Below, piece after piece: positions 1-8,636 of a stretch of DNA of 56,901 nucleotides. Origin of the DNA: Bacillota bacterium (GTDB taxonomy: Bacteria > Bacillota > Clostridia > Oscillospirales > Ruminococcaceae); contig JAEZKF010000058.1 in NCBI GenBank assembly GCA_023415575.1, positions 1 to 56,901 on the forward strand. The letters are read 5' to 3'. How positions within the stretch are numbered: the first letter of the stretch is position 1; each line of letters starts with the position of its first letter. Made by a program: the position numbers and the translations under genes. The notes beneath the pieces are model-generated. The model worked only from the letters and a program-made list of their open reading frames with translations. It was not told the DNA's origin and searched no databases.

Positions 1-1955
1 TTTCCCTCGTGGCTCTTCATCTCCTGCACGTCAGCCTTTAGCTCCTCAATGCGGTTGTAAAGGCTATTTGCAAGGTTAGAGAGCTTCGTTACAAGCTTTT
101 CCTCCATCTCGGTGCTGATGGCGGCACTCAGGCTCTTCTTGGTCACCGCAGCCGAGCTCACCTCATTGATGTAGGTGACAACGGCGGGCAGGATGTCCTT
201 GTTTGCCATCTCAAGCATGGTAAGGGCCTCGATGTTAATGGACTTGCAGTAGTTTTCGAGCATAATCTCGCAGCGGGACCGAATTTCCGCTTCGGAGAAC
301 ACGCCGTGGCGCTCAAACAGGTCAATGCTCTTTTGGGTGACAAAGTGGGGCAGGGCATCGGGTGTGGTTCTGAGGTTTAATAGGCCTCTTCTTTCGGCCT
401 CCTCAACCCACTCCTGCGAGTAGTTGTTGCCGTTGAAGATAATCCTTCTGTGCTTCTTAAGGTTTTCGCGAATCAGGGTATTGAGGGCAGCGTTAAAGTC
501 GGTCGCCTTTTCAAGCTCATCGGCAAACTGGCGCAGGGATTCCGCCACTACGGTGTTGAGGATGATGTTGGGCCCTGCGATGGATAATGACGAGCCGGGC
601 GAGCGGAACTCGAACTTGTTGCCGGTAAAGGCGAAGGGGGAGGTACGGTTGCGGTCGGTGTTATCCTTGGGGATGGCGGGCAGGACGCTGACGCCGATGC
701 GCATCTGCTCCTTCTCCTTCGGGTCGTAGGGAACGCCGTCTATAATCGCATCTAAGATGGCCTCAAGCTCGGTGCCCACAAACACCGACATGATGGCGGG
801 CGGGGCTTCATTGGCGCCTAGGCGGTGGTCGTTGCCGGCGGTGGCAACCGACAGGCGCAGAAGCTCCTGATACTCGTCAACAGCCTTTAATACGGCGGTG
901 AGGAAGAGCAGGAATTGCGCGTTGTCCTTGGGGGAATCGCCGGGTTCTAAGAGGTTTACACCGGTGTTGGTGGAAATCGACCAGTTGTTGTGCTTGCCTG
1001 ACCCGTTTACACCCGCAAACGGCTTTTCGTGGAGCAAGCACACCAGCCCGTGGTGACGTGCAATCTTCTTCATCATCTCCATGGTAATCTGGTTGTGGTC
1101 GGTTGCAACGTTTGTGTTGGTGTAGATGGGGGCAAGCTCATGCTGGGCGGGGGCAGCCTCGTTGTGCTCGGTCTTTGCAAGCACGCCCAGCTTCCACAGC
1201 TCCTCGTCAAGCTCCTTCATAAAGGCCTGTACGCGGGGCCGGATGGCGCCGAAGTAATGGTCCTCCATCTCCTGACCCTTGGGGGGCTTTGCGCCAAACA
1301 GGGTTCTGCCGCAGAAGATTAAGTCCTTGCGCTGCTCGTACATCTTCTCGTCGATGAGGAAGTACTCCTGCTCGGGGCCTACGGTGGTGTTGGTGCGCTT
1401 TACATCGGTTCTGCCGAACAGCTTTAGCACCCGCATCGTCTGCTTGTTGATGGCCTCCATCGAGCGCAGGAGGGGGGTCTTTTTATCCAGTGCATGACCG
1501 CCGTATGAGCAGAAGGCGGTGGGGATGCACAGGGTGTTATCCTTAATGAATGCGTAGGAGGTGGGGTCCCATGCGGTATAGCCGCGGGCCTCAAAGGTAG
1601 CGCGCAGTCCGCCGGACGGAAAGCTCGAGGCATCCGGCTCGCCCTTAATAAGCTCCTTGCCGGAGAACTCCATAATCACTTCGCCCTCGCCCGCGCACTC
1701 GCAGGAGATAAAGCTGTCGTGCTTTTCGGCGGTAATGCCCGTCATAGGCTGGAACCAGTGGGTGTAGTGGGTAACGCCCTTTTCCAGCGCCCAGTCCTTC
1801 ATTGCGTCGGCCACTACGTTTGCAACGCTCAAATCAAGCGGTCTTTCCTTTTTGATGGCGTCCTTGAGCGCCTTATAGGTGTCCTTAGGCAGCCTTTCGC
1901 GCATGACCTTGTCGCTAAACACCATGCTGCCAAACAGCTCCGGTACCTTGCTCAT
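1..1955 (-). CDS. glnN: Glutamine synthetase type III, 3' end outside the window
   Basis: ATP-dependent synthesis of glutamine from glutamate and ammonia. I translated 651 codons from the ATG at 1955. The gene runs off the left edge, so roughly the last 50 residues of a family of about 700 are missing. GSIII hallmarks seen: THYTHWFQPMTG near residue 62, GPEQEYFLID near 193 (metal-binding Glu), EHNEAAPAQHELAP, GKHNNWSISTN, RLGANEAPPA and NKFEFRSPGSS. The start is preceded by GAGGGG at a suitable distance. A strong promoter and a leader terminator lie directly upstream (listed separately), so expression is probably controlled by attenuation. The class is distinct from the dodecameric GlnA of enterics. 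The family assignment is certain; the symbol glnN follows common use for GSIII. Confidence 0.96.
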   Translation of the reverse strand, partial: MSKVPELFGSMVFSDKVMRERLPKDTYKALKDAIKKERPLDLSVANVVADAMKDWALEKGVTHYTHWFQPMTGITAEKHDSFISCECAGEGEVIMEFSGKELIKGEPDASSFPSGGLRATFEARGYTAWDPTSYAFIKDNTLCIPTAFCSYGGHALDKKTPLLRSMEAINKQTMRVLKLFGRTDVKRTNTTVGPEQEYFLIDEKMYEQRKDLIFCGRTLFGAKPPKGQEMEDHYFGAIRPRVQAFMKELDEELWKLGVLAKTEHNEAAPAQHELAPIYTNTNVATDHNQITMEMMKKIARHHGLVCLLHEKPFAGVNGSGKHNNWSISTNTGVNLLEPGDSPKDNAQFLLFLTAVLKAVDEYQELLRLSVATAGNDHRLGANEAPPAIMSVFVGTELEAILDAIIDGVPYDPKEKEQMRIGVSVLPAIPKDNTDRNRTSPFAFTGNKFEFRSPGSSLSIAGPNIILNTVVAESLRQFADELEKATDFNAALNTLIRENLKKHRRIIFNGNNYSQEWVEEAERRGLLNLRTTPDALPHFVTQKSIDLFERHGVFSEAEIRSRCEIMLENYCKSINIEALTMLEMANKDILPAVVTYINEVSSAAVTKKSLSAAISTEMEEKLVTKLSNLANSLYNRIEELKADVQEMKSHEG

Positions 1956-2021
1956 ACTGTAAAACCCCTCACATTCTAAAACGGCAATCTGATTATTCAT
2001 TTTCTTCAAACTGCAAATAAC

Positions 2022-2056
2022 AAAAAAGGCACTGCGGGCCATTACCCACAGCACCT
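2022..2056 (-). terminator. Leader terminator (attenuator) ahead of glutamine synthetase
   Basis: On the minus strand an 11-bp stem (GGTGCTGTGGG pairing with CCCGCAGTGCC, with wobble pairs) closes a short TAATGG loop and is followed directly by six T residues. It sits about 65 nt upstream of the glutamine synthetase ATG and begins only a few bases after the predicted transcription start. No gene upstream on this strand would need a terminator here, so an attenuator role is the natural reading. In Clostridia, GSIII genes are known to be controlled by ANTAR-type antitermination; that this applies here is inference. Confidence 0.75.
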
Positions 2057-2069
2057 CCGCTGCATGTTA

Positions 2070-2098
2070 AGTATAGTGCAGCAGCCTGTATTTGTCAA
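2070..2098 (-). promoter_or_regulatory. SigA-type promoter of glutamine synthetase
   Basis: A perfect -35 TTGACA (2093-2098) is separated by 17 bp from -10 TATACT (2070-2075). The predicted start is near 2063, immediately in front of the leader terminator. Confidence 0.8.
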
Positions 2099-2402
2099 TA
2101 TCACAAGACCCCCGCCGGATGCAGTTTATGTATTGTCAACAATTATGTGGCAGCTTTCTACAGGCTTATTTGTTTATGTATCAAAGACAGATTTGAGGAG
2201 TTTTAGTGTAGGGGAGAAGCATGGTGGAACAATAAGCCACGCATGGGGCTTAGTATTCACGCTGAGAGAATGCAAATAAGAGGAACACTGCGTTGCTGGG
2301 TTCCTCTTTGAAAAGAAATCGTCTTCATCTTTTCTCTCATGTTTATAACATAACGAAAGCCACCACCCAACCAGGTGATGGCTTTTGGAGTAAAGCTCTG
2401 TA
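2099..2402. other. Intergenic stretch between glutamine synthetase leader and antitoxin gene
   Basis: No convincing gene, RNA or repeat was seen. Short open frames here lack a ribosome site and family resemblance. The stretch separates the end of the antitoxin gene from the glutamine synthetase promoter. Confidence 0.4.
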
Positions 2403-3401
2403 TTATATTTGCGAAAACATGTTTTGCGTGTAGTCCTTAATGTCTGCGGGCGTGAGCATCTGGTACTTTTCTTTAACAGATGTAAAATATTCACCGATAA
2501 CCCGCTTAGGAATGATTCTGTTGGATAAAGCGTCTGCTGATAGCTCAGCACGGGCGGAAACCCAGGGCTTTTCTGTATGAGTAAAGGACTCAAGGATTTT
2601 TCCGCTATAACAACAGACATTTCTTATAATGCTATCCAGAAGCAACTTCTCTTTGCCAGACAAAAGCGAAACGTCAAATTCATCTACACCATCAATAGGG
2701 TCAAAACAATATCTGCTGTAACGGTTGTAAATATCTCGGTATACAGGGCCATGAACCCAGGCTTCACAATCCTCTTCAAATAAGAAGGTACGGTAAAACG
2801 CATAGGAAAAGCCCTGAGTATAATACAATGCTTTCTGCAGCGCGAGCGGAGTAATGTCCCGGCATTGGGACAAAAGATAATCAACAACAATACCGATTTT
2901 TGATTGTTGCGGAGCGGTAGAAACATTTAATAGCTTTTCTGTCGCGGTTTTACTCTTATTGTAAGCCTGATCGCTTTTTAAATTATTCTTATTACTTTCA
3001 AGTAAAGAAAGATAATAGCTGGGATTATTATAGATCTGCTTCAGTATTTCGGAATACTGCTTTGAGGGAATGTCTCCCTCGTAATAGCGACTGAAGGTTT
3101 GCTCTCCCCAGCCTAACAGAAGGGATAATGGCCTTTTCCCGATACTATATTTCTCAGGAATGGCTCTGATGTCCTTAAGCGGGATAATATCGTTTTTCTG
3201 ACGATATTTATCATACAATGCCTGCAGGTTCGCGTCTTCTAGTTCAGCAACATAAACTTCTTCACCGCATTTTTCGCAATAGGCAGTAGACGAAGTAAAT
3301 TCATATACTCCTCCTTTGAGTTTTGCTGAATCCTTATTTTGCTTTACCGAATATCTCACATCCTGTCTGCATTCAGGACAGAAAGCAGTTTGATTACTCA
3401 T
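2403..3401 (-). CDS. Panacea-domain antitoxin with zinc finger and HTH
   Basis: 332 residues in three parts. Residues 1-50 carry two CxxC pairs (Cys8/11 and Cys42/45) as in MqsA/YgiT-type zinc fingers. About 70-125 contains an XRE-like helix-turn-helix around LSLLLGWGEQTFSRY. About 168-290 is a Panacea (DUF4065, SocA-like) domain with KIGIVVDYLL and LALQKALYYTQGF. Panacea antitoxins neutralise varied toxins and the HTH usually represses the operon. The gene is 32 bp downstream of the toxin gene and has AAGGAGGAA ahead of the ATG. Neutralisation of the adjacent toxin is inferred from the arrangement. Confidence 0.88.
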   Translation of the reverse strand: MSNQTAFCPECRQDVRYSVKQNKDSAKLKGGVYEFTSSTAYCEKCGEEVYVAELEDANLQALYDKYRQKNDIIPLKDIRAIPEKYSIGKRPLSLLLGWGEQTFSRYYEGDIPSKQYSEILKQIYNNPSYYLSLLESNKNNLKSDQAYNKSKTATEKLLNVSTAPQQSKIGIVVDYLLSQCRDITPLALQKALYYTQGFSYAFYRTFLFEEDCEAWVHGPVYRDIYNRYSRYCFDPIDGVDEFDVSLLSGKEKLLLDSIIRNVCCYSGKILESFTHTEKPWVSARAELSADALSNRIIPKRVIGEYFTSVKEKYQMLTPADIKDYTQNMFSQI

Positions 3402-3433
3402 AGTAGTTCCTCCTTAAAATGAATTCCAATATC

Positions 3434-3844
3434 TTACCTAAAAAGGTAATCAATCGGCTTGTTACGCTTATGGAATGAAATAACTACGACCCTGTTACCT
3501 TTCTCCGTATCGATGAGATTAAACTTGGTATAGATATCTACAATCATTTCTTCATTATCAAGATTGAATAACGTAACCTGCGGACAAAATACATACAGAG
3601 TTTCGTGCTCAAATCCAGTTTTAGTGTTTTGTAGTGAGTGGCAAAAATCATCAGTATTAATTTGAAGAAGAATGTGTCGCTGCTTCTCGGATGTTAGGTT
3701 ATATTCACGGATTAAGTCAAGGTTTTCTTGTCGATTATCATTTTTTGCAATCGTATATTTACCACAACGAATGCAATCTTGAATTTTCTGCAAGATTACG
3801 GCGACTTCTTCTTTAGAATAATTCTGATTATAGTGTTGGTTCAT
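3434..3844 (-). CDS. Probable toxin of the Panacea pair, MqsR-like
   Basis: 136 residues directly upstream of the antitoxin in the same operon, with GGGGAGG ahead of the ATG. The C-terminal half recalls MqsR/RelE-fold mRNA interferases: a DFCHSL segment, then VDIYTKFNLID and a final strand VVVISFHK, matching the spacing of MqsR's DFYKSM, YLKITV and VLIVSF segments. If so, it would cleave mRNA to arrest growth. The partner's zinc finger and HTH resemble MqsA, which supports the pairing. The match is by eye and distant, so a different RelE-superfamily toxin is possible. The A+T content is higher than in neighbouring housekeeping genes, consistent with horizontal gain. Confidence 0.65.
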   Translation of the reverse strand: MNQHYNQNYSKEEVAVILQKIQDCIRCGKYTIAKNDNRQENLDLIREYNLTSEKQRHILLQINTDDFCHSLQNTKTGFEHETLYVFCPQVTLFNLDNEEMIVDIYTKFNLIDTEKGNRVVVISFHKRNKPIDYLFR

Positions 3845-3867
3845 CGAATTACCTCCCCTACAACACT

Positions 3868-3896
3868 ATCATAATATATTATAAGTCTTTCGTCAA
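3868..3896 (-). promoter_or_regulatory. Promoter and likely operator of the toxin-antitoxin operon
   Basis: -35 TTGACG (3891-3896) and -10 TATGAT (3868-3873) have a 17-bp spacer. The spacer and -10 lie in a near-perfect palindrome, TTATAATATATTATGA, with one mismatch from symmetry. A palindrome over the -10 is the expected operator position for autoregulation by the HTH-bearing antitoxin (inference). Confidence 0.65.
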
Positions 3897-4101
3897 GAAA
3901 ATGTGCATCAATTGATACATATATTATTGTAATTGAGTACATAATGTGGATACGCGTAACAGGATTGCACTATTATCTGTAAAGCGAAATCCTACACTAT
4001 GCAGTAATGAGCGTTCAGCTAGGTTTTCTGCAATAGGGTATTTCTTACATACTAAAAGTACTTATTCGTGTATTTTACTTGTAGGTGTAGTAGTTTATGA
4101 T

Positions 4102-4135
4102 GCAACCGGCCCAACCTTTCGGTTGGGCCGGTTGC
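4102..4135. repeat. Perfect 15-bp GC-rich inverted repeat
   Basis: GCAACCGGCCCAACC and its exact complement flank a 4-nt loop (TTTC on plus, GAAA on minus, a stable tetraloop). It lies 57 bp beyond the stop of the NYN gene and could terminate that transcript, but no T-run follows on either strand. The rest of 3900-4190 holds nothing else I can support. Confidence 0.6.
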
Positions 4136-4192
4136 GCATGGTTAGTCCTGTGTGGCAGTATTAAAAGGGGCTTTTTTCGTCATGTAGTGAAT

Positions 4193-5092
4193 CTAAATCT
4201 TCCAAACCTTCGTAGCAAGCACTTTTCCTTCTTTTGCAGAGCCTACTACATACTTTACCTGCATACCTTCCTGCAAATCATTGAAGTCTATGTTTTCAAG
4301 GCTTGTATTGTGAAAAAAGATGTTATTCGGCGGCTCGCAGATAAATCCGTAGCCATCCTTAAGAGAGATAATCGTTGATGTTCTGACGTCCTTATCCTCA
4401 TTTTCGGGGGCAGTTGATAGCAAAAAGGGTTCTCCGTCATCCTTTGAAGAAGGCAAAAACATATTCTCTACAGCCGCATTTGTTCTGCGGTCTTCTATGA
4501 TTGCATTCATCGGCAGATAATGCGTTACCTCATCAATTAAGGCCTGAGATGTCCTTGTGGTTTTCTTTTTTCCGGTGTCGTCGGTATAGGTAAAGTCCCA
4601 TCCCAAGAGCATGACCTGTGTACCCAGGGTGTTGAGCTTTCTGATTAAGGGCACATAATCTCCGTCACAGGCAATGAGAACAAGTGCATCGAATTTCTTA
4701 TAGATTGCAAGTTCATAGGCTTCTAAGGCTAGCCATACATCAATGCCCTTTTCCTGTTTTCCGCCGTCGGTCGTCGGCTTTAGGGGCAGATAATGGGTTA
4801 CAACATTTGCACCCATTAAAATATCATCGAAAATTCTCTCATGATACAGCTTGCCTGCATTGTTTGCATCCTTTGCGGACAATCTTCCTCTAAAATAATG
4901 CGCATCAACAATCCGGCATAGCTTTTGATCGATATTGGCAAGCTCAGAGATTTTCGCCACTATAAAATTATGAAGTCCCTCAATAGAAATGCGTGCTTTT
5001 CTTGGATGTTCGTAGTTATAGTAGTTGCTGACCTTGTAGAAATAGGATCCGTCGTAAAATACTGCGATGCGATATAATGGCTTAAAGCTCAT
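4193..5092 (-). CDS. NYN-domain nuclease fused to a cold-shock domain
   Basis: 299 residues. Residues 8-165 form a NYN/PIN-like (LabA/DUF88) domain with the expected acidic residues: Asp14 in VFYDGS, Asp118 in KGIDVWLAL and Asp143/145 in ACDGDYVPLI. Such domains are metal-dependent RNases. A linker of about 70 residues leads to a C-terminal cold-shock domain (238-298) with RNP-like strands KDGYGFI and NIFFHNTSL. The architecture suggests single-stranded RNA binding coupled to cleavage. The gene stands alone between two terminator-like hairpins. The Shine-Dalgarno site is weak (AAAGATG). Its substrate is unknown. Confidence 0.88.
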   Translation of the reverse strand: MSFKPLYRIAVFYDGSYFYKVSNYYNYEHPRKARISIEGLHNFIVAKISELANIDQKLCRIVDAHYFRGRLSAKDANNAGKLYHERIFDDILMGANVVTHYLPLKPTTDGGKQEKGIDVWLALEAYELAIYKKFDALVLIACDGDYVPLIRKLNTLGTQVMLLGWDFTYTDDTGKKKTTRTSQALIDEVTHYLPMNAIIEDRRTNAAVENMFLPSSKDDGEPFLLSTAPENEDKDVRTSTIISLKDGYGFICEPPNNIFFHNTSLENIDFNDLQEGMQVKYVVGSAKEGKVLATKVWKI

Positions 5093-5167
5093 CTTTATTC
5101 AGACCTTTTCATTTTTTGTATTCTAATATTTTAATACATTTTCTCTATATCCACAATAAAGTTTTCA

Positions 5168-5230
5168 CTGTAAAATAAAAGCACAGCGCACCTGTTTTCG
5201 CTGCATCGGCTGCAGAAAAAACAGGTGCGC
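5168..5230 (-). terminator. Terminator downstream of htrA
   Basis: Minus-strand stem GCGCACCTGTTTT/AAAACAGGTGCGC (arms 5186-5230) with a small inner CTGCA/TGCAG hairpin, followed by a T-rich tail (CTTTTATTTT). It separates htrA from the NYN gene. Confidence 0.7.
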
Positions 5231-5303
5231 ATGTTTAGGACAAAGACGCTATTTGAAAAAGAGGTTAGCAAAATGAGATTTGGAGGTTTTCAAAATATGT
5301 TGG

Positions 5304-6737
5304 TTACTTAAGTGGGGGAAGCTCTGTCTGAACGCTTGCGCCGGTATCCTCGTACAGGGTGACGGTTACCTCAAAGTTTTGGTCGGGGCTGCCGTTTGGA
5401 CGGCGGAAGATGGTCAGGGTGACGGTATCACCGGGCTTATGCTTTTCAAGGATGGTGTAGATATCGTTTATGGTGTTAATTTTAACACCGTCAATCTTTG
5501 TAATGATGTCGTTTGCCTGAACACCCTTGGCGGCTGCATCGCTGCCGCGCTCAACGCCTGCAATCACAACGCCGGTGGGCACCGAGTATAGCTGTGCCTC
5601 CATCTCGCCGACCACGCCGCTGATGGTAATACCGATCTTCGCGCGGCCGGTTACGCGGCCGTTTTTAATCAAATCCTCAAGAATCGGAACGGCGGTGTTG
5701 CTGGGGATGGCAAAGCCGATACCCTCGTAGTCGGTAGCGGCAATCTTAGCGGAGTTAATGCCGATAACCTGACCGTACTCGTTAACAAGGGCACCGCCCG
5801 AGTTGCCCGGGTTGATGGCGGCATCGGTCTGGATGCACTCCATGGTGTAGCCGCCCGAGCTTGTAATCTGACGGTTTACGGCGGAGATGATGCCCTGTGT
5901 GACGCTGCCTGCAAACTCCAGTCCGCCGGGGTTGCCGATGGCAACTACCTTGTCGCCGATTGCCATCTGGTCGGAGTTGCCGAACTCGGCGGCAGTAAGA
6001 CCGGTTGCATCAACCTTTATGACTGCAAGGTCGGTGCGGGAATCCGAGCCGACAACCTTCCCCTCGTATTCGTCGCCGTTGCTCAGCACTACCTTAATGC
6101 CCTGCGCACCGCTGATAACGTGTGCGTTGGTGGCAATATAGCCATCCTCGCGGATGATGATGCCCGAGCCCTCACCGGCGGGTACCCATGTCGAACTGAG
6201 CTGGTAGGTAACCACGCCCACAACGCTGGGGGAGACCTTTATGTTAATCTGCTTTGTCGTCAATACGCCGTTAACCGAAACAAGGTCCTGGTCCTGCGGC
6301 ACATCCCAGATACTGATGCTCTGGCTGGAGGTTGCACCCTCATTGGCTGCCGGTGTAGAGGAAGAGGAGTCGCTAATCAGTCCCCCGGGCGACAGCGAAA
6401 TGTTGCCGTTTGCTAAGGTGTAGATACCAAAGCCCGCAAAGGCCACGATGGAAAGCGAAAGCACAACGCCGATAATCCCGAGGAAAACCTTAAGCCCGGT
6501 CGGAGTCTTGCGGCGCTTGGGTGCGTTTTGGGTGCCTTGGTCGTAGTCGTGGAAGTTCCACTTATACTCCGAGGAGGCCTGCTGCTGAACCGGCGGGTAG
6601 ACGGGCTTTTGATTATAGGGTGGTGGCGGGGGAGGGGTCCACTGGTTGCCCCCCTGCTGGTAGCTCCATCCGCTTTGATAGCCCGAATAGCCTTGGTTTT
6701 GATTTAAGCTATCCTTGTTGTTATCATAATCGCTCAT
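5304..6737 (-). CDS. htrA: HtrA/DegP-type membrane-anchored serine protease
   Basis: 477 residues. The ATG at 6737 is chosen because GGGAGGAA precedes it; an in-frame ATG 13 codons upstream lacks one. The protein has a Gln/Pro-rich cytoplasmic N-terminus (about 1-80, with a six-proline run), one membrane segment (81-107), a linker, and a trypsin-like domain with His206 (ATNAHV), Asp236 (TDLAVI) and Ser313 (GNSGGA). A PDZ domain follows (about 380-470). Like Bacillus HtrA/HtrB, it should degrade misfolded exported proteins at the outer membrane face. It lies just downstream of a two-component system, an arrangement often linked to envelope stress control (inference). Confidence 0.95.
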   Translation of the reverse strand: MSDYDNNKDSLNQNQGYSGYQSGWSYQQGGNQWTPPPPPPYNQKPVYPPVQQQASSEYKWNFHDYDQGTQNAPKRRKTPTGLKVFLGIIGVVLSLSIVAFAGFGIYTLANGNISLSPGGLISDSSSSTPAANEGATSSQSISIWDVPQDQDLVSVNGVLTTKQINIKVSPSVVGVVTYQLSSTWVPAGEGSGIIIREDGYIATNAHVISGAQGIKVVLSNGDEYEGKVVGSDSRTDLAVIKVDATGLTAAEFGNSDQMAIGDKVVAIGNPGGLEFAGSVTQGIISAVNRQITSSGGYTMECIQTDAAINPGNSGGALVNEYGQVIGINSAKIAATDYEGIGFAIPSNTAVPILEDLIKNGRVTGRAKIGITISGVVGEMEAQLYSVPTGVVIAGVERGSDAAAKGVQANDIITKIDGVKINTINDIYTILEKHKPGDTVTLTIFRRPNGSPDQNFEVTVTLYEDTGASVQTELPPLK

Positions 6738-6971
6738 GGAAGATTCCTCCCGTTTGTCGTTAGGTTTGTCAATCATCTGTCGGTTTTCGGAATAGATCCT
6801 ACTTGCCTAGTCTTTGTAATCCATAGTATATCCTGAAGTTGTGAATAGGAAATAAACGCATTTTTAAGGATTGTCTGCAAGAAAGCAAGTATTTTGTTAA
6901 GAAAATATGCCCTTGTTATGAAATATGCGGTTTTTCGCTATATTCTATTAATATGGCGGCAGACTGTGGGA

Positions 6972-8486
6972 TTATTCCGTATCGCTTGCGCTGTCTTTGT
7001 GCGGATGGTTTTCTTTATCCTCACGCTGCTTTTTCTTATCGCGGGAGGATGGGTTCTTTGTGCTGGGCGCAGTCTTTACCGAGAACACAAACTCGCAAAA
7101 GCTGCCCGGCTCACTGTTAACGATGACATCGCCGTTGTGCAGGTTTACGATGGTCTTGACGATATAAAGGCCCAGTCCCACGCCCTGCTTATCCAAACTG
7201 CGCGATTTGTCGGTTTTATAAAAGCGGTCAAAGATATTGGTGACCTCTTCTCTGGGGATGCCTTCGCCCGAGTTGCGGATGCCGATGTAGGTCATACCGC
7301 CCTCGGCTTTATAGTAAACCTCGATATAGCCGCCTTCGTTTACAAACTTCACGGCGTTGTCAATGAGGTTATATACCACCTGATGTATCATATCGGGGTC
7401 GGCAGATACCATGACCTTGCCGACATCCAAGCCCCGTATGTCAAGGTTCTTTTCCTCAATGCGGCGTTCAAAGGCAAAGATGGTGCGGCACACCGTTTCG
7501 TTGATGTCAAACTCCACGGGGTTAATGTTAAGCTCGCCCGCCTCTATGCGGGATAGGTCGAGCATGGAGCGAACCATCCTTGATAACCTGCGCGTTTCGT
7601 CCGCTACGATGCGCAGGTACTGCTCGTGCTTTTCCTCGGGGATGGTGCCGTCTAAAATGCCCTCAATAAACCCGCCGATGGTCGTCATGGGGGTTTTAAG
7701 CTCATGCGATACATTAGCAATAAAGCTGCGGCGCATCTTTTCGGTAGTGGCAAGGGAGGAGGCCATATTGTTAAAGGCAACCGCCAATTGCCCCATCTCG
7801 TCGTTGTCCCGCACCGGCACGCGGCGGCTGAAATCGCCCTTACCAAAGCTCTTTGCCGCATACGCCATCTCGCGCAGGGGCTGTGTCATACGTCGTGTGA
7901 CGATGTAGATAACGATAAAGGAAACCATGAGCACCAGCATGGCGCTGAAGGTAAACATCTTAAGCATGTCTATCAAAAAGGCGGTTAGGGCCTGCGCCGA
8001 TGAGGAGACAAACACATAGCCAATCTGCCCGACTCTCTCCACCGTCACCGGCATGCCGACGGTGTAGTAATCGGAGCTGTACAATCCGCCCAGCCTGCCG
8101 AGCTCGGAGTAATAAGCGGAGTTTCTAACACGCGAAAGGATTATGTCCGGCACCTGTGTGTTTACCGTGACATCCTCGTTTGCGTGGGTGGTCACAAGGG
8201 TTTTGCCGTTGTTATCGGTAAAGAAGATGGTCGCATCCACCGCGCCGCCTAGAATCTGATAGTTTGAAAGCACGACAGTACGGCTTAAGCTGCCGTCGCC
8301 CCGCAGGATATACTCCGCCGCCGTTACCGATGCCGCCGCCCGCGCATTGCGCAGCAAAAGGCGTTCGCGCTCATACTTAAAATACTGCGACGCAAAGAAC
8401 AGCAGCACAGCACCAAGGATTGCCATGCTGCCGAGGATGATCGCAGTAAACAGCGAAAAGTATTTTGTGAACATACTTTTTTGCAT
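6972..8486 (-). CDS. Membrane sensor histidine kinase
   Basis: 504 residues: TM1 about 10-33, an extracytoplasmic sensor region to about 170, TM2 about 175-197, HAMP (RRMTQPLREM onward), then HisKA with the phospho-acceptor His in VSHELKTPM and a HATPase domain with NLIDNAVKF, GIPREE and GVGLGLYIV. A charged Lys/Glu-rich tail (about 40 residues) follows the catalytic domain. CGGAG lies 6 nt before the ATG. The partner is the response regulator encoded about 400 bp upstream on the same strand. A palindromic repeat separates the two, which is unusual for a kinase-regulator pair. The stimulus is unknown; the neighbouring htrA suggests envelope stress. Confidence 0.95.
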   Translation of the reverse strand: MQKSMFTKYFSLFTAIILGSMAILGAVLLFFASQYFKYERERLLLRNARAAASVTAAEYILRGDGSLSRTVVLSNYQILGGAVDATIFFTDNNGKTLVTTHANEDVTVNTQVPDIILSRVRNSAYYSELGRLGGLYSSDYYTVGMPVTVERVGQIGYVFVSSSAQALTAFLIDMLKMFTFSAMLVLMVSFIVIYIVTRRMTQPLREMAYAAKSFGKGDFSRRVPVRDNDEMGQLAVAFNNMASSLATTEKMRRSFIANVSHELKTPMTTIGGFIEGILDGTIPEEKHEQYLRIVADETRRLSRMVRSMLDLSRIEAGELNINPVEFDINETVCRTIFAFERRIEEKNLDIRGLDVGKVMVSADPDMIHQVVYNLIDNAVKFVNEGGYIEVYYKAEGGMTYIGIRNSGEGIPREEVTNIFDRFYKTDKSRSLDKQGVGLGLYIVKTIVNLHNGDVIVNSEPGSFCEFVFSVKTAPSTKNPSSRDKKKQREDKENHPHKDSASDTE

Positions 8487-8636
8487 AACATACTCCGTTT
8501 TTGGGGGGTTCCCAGGGCAGGGGGTGGGTTTAACTTTTCTATGTACAGTTATTACTTATGCGAAAGGGGATAGGTTTCTCTGGTATGTCTCATAAGTGCC
8601 GACAATGTAATGAGGTTAAGGTTGTGGCCTTCTCCG
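8487..8636. other. Spacer between kinase start and repeat locus 1
   Basis: The start-proximal segment holds the kinase ribosome site and no recognisable promoter of good quality. With repeat locus 1 it makes up the 400-bp gap inside the regulator-kinase operon. Confidence 0.35.

Noticed and set aside
2064..2279. Plus-strand open frame upstream of glutamine synthetase
   Set aside because: No ribosome site or similarity; it overlaps the glutamine synthetase promoter region.
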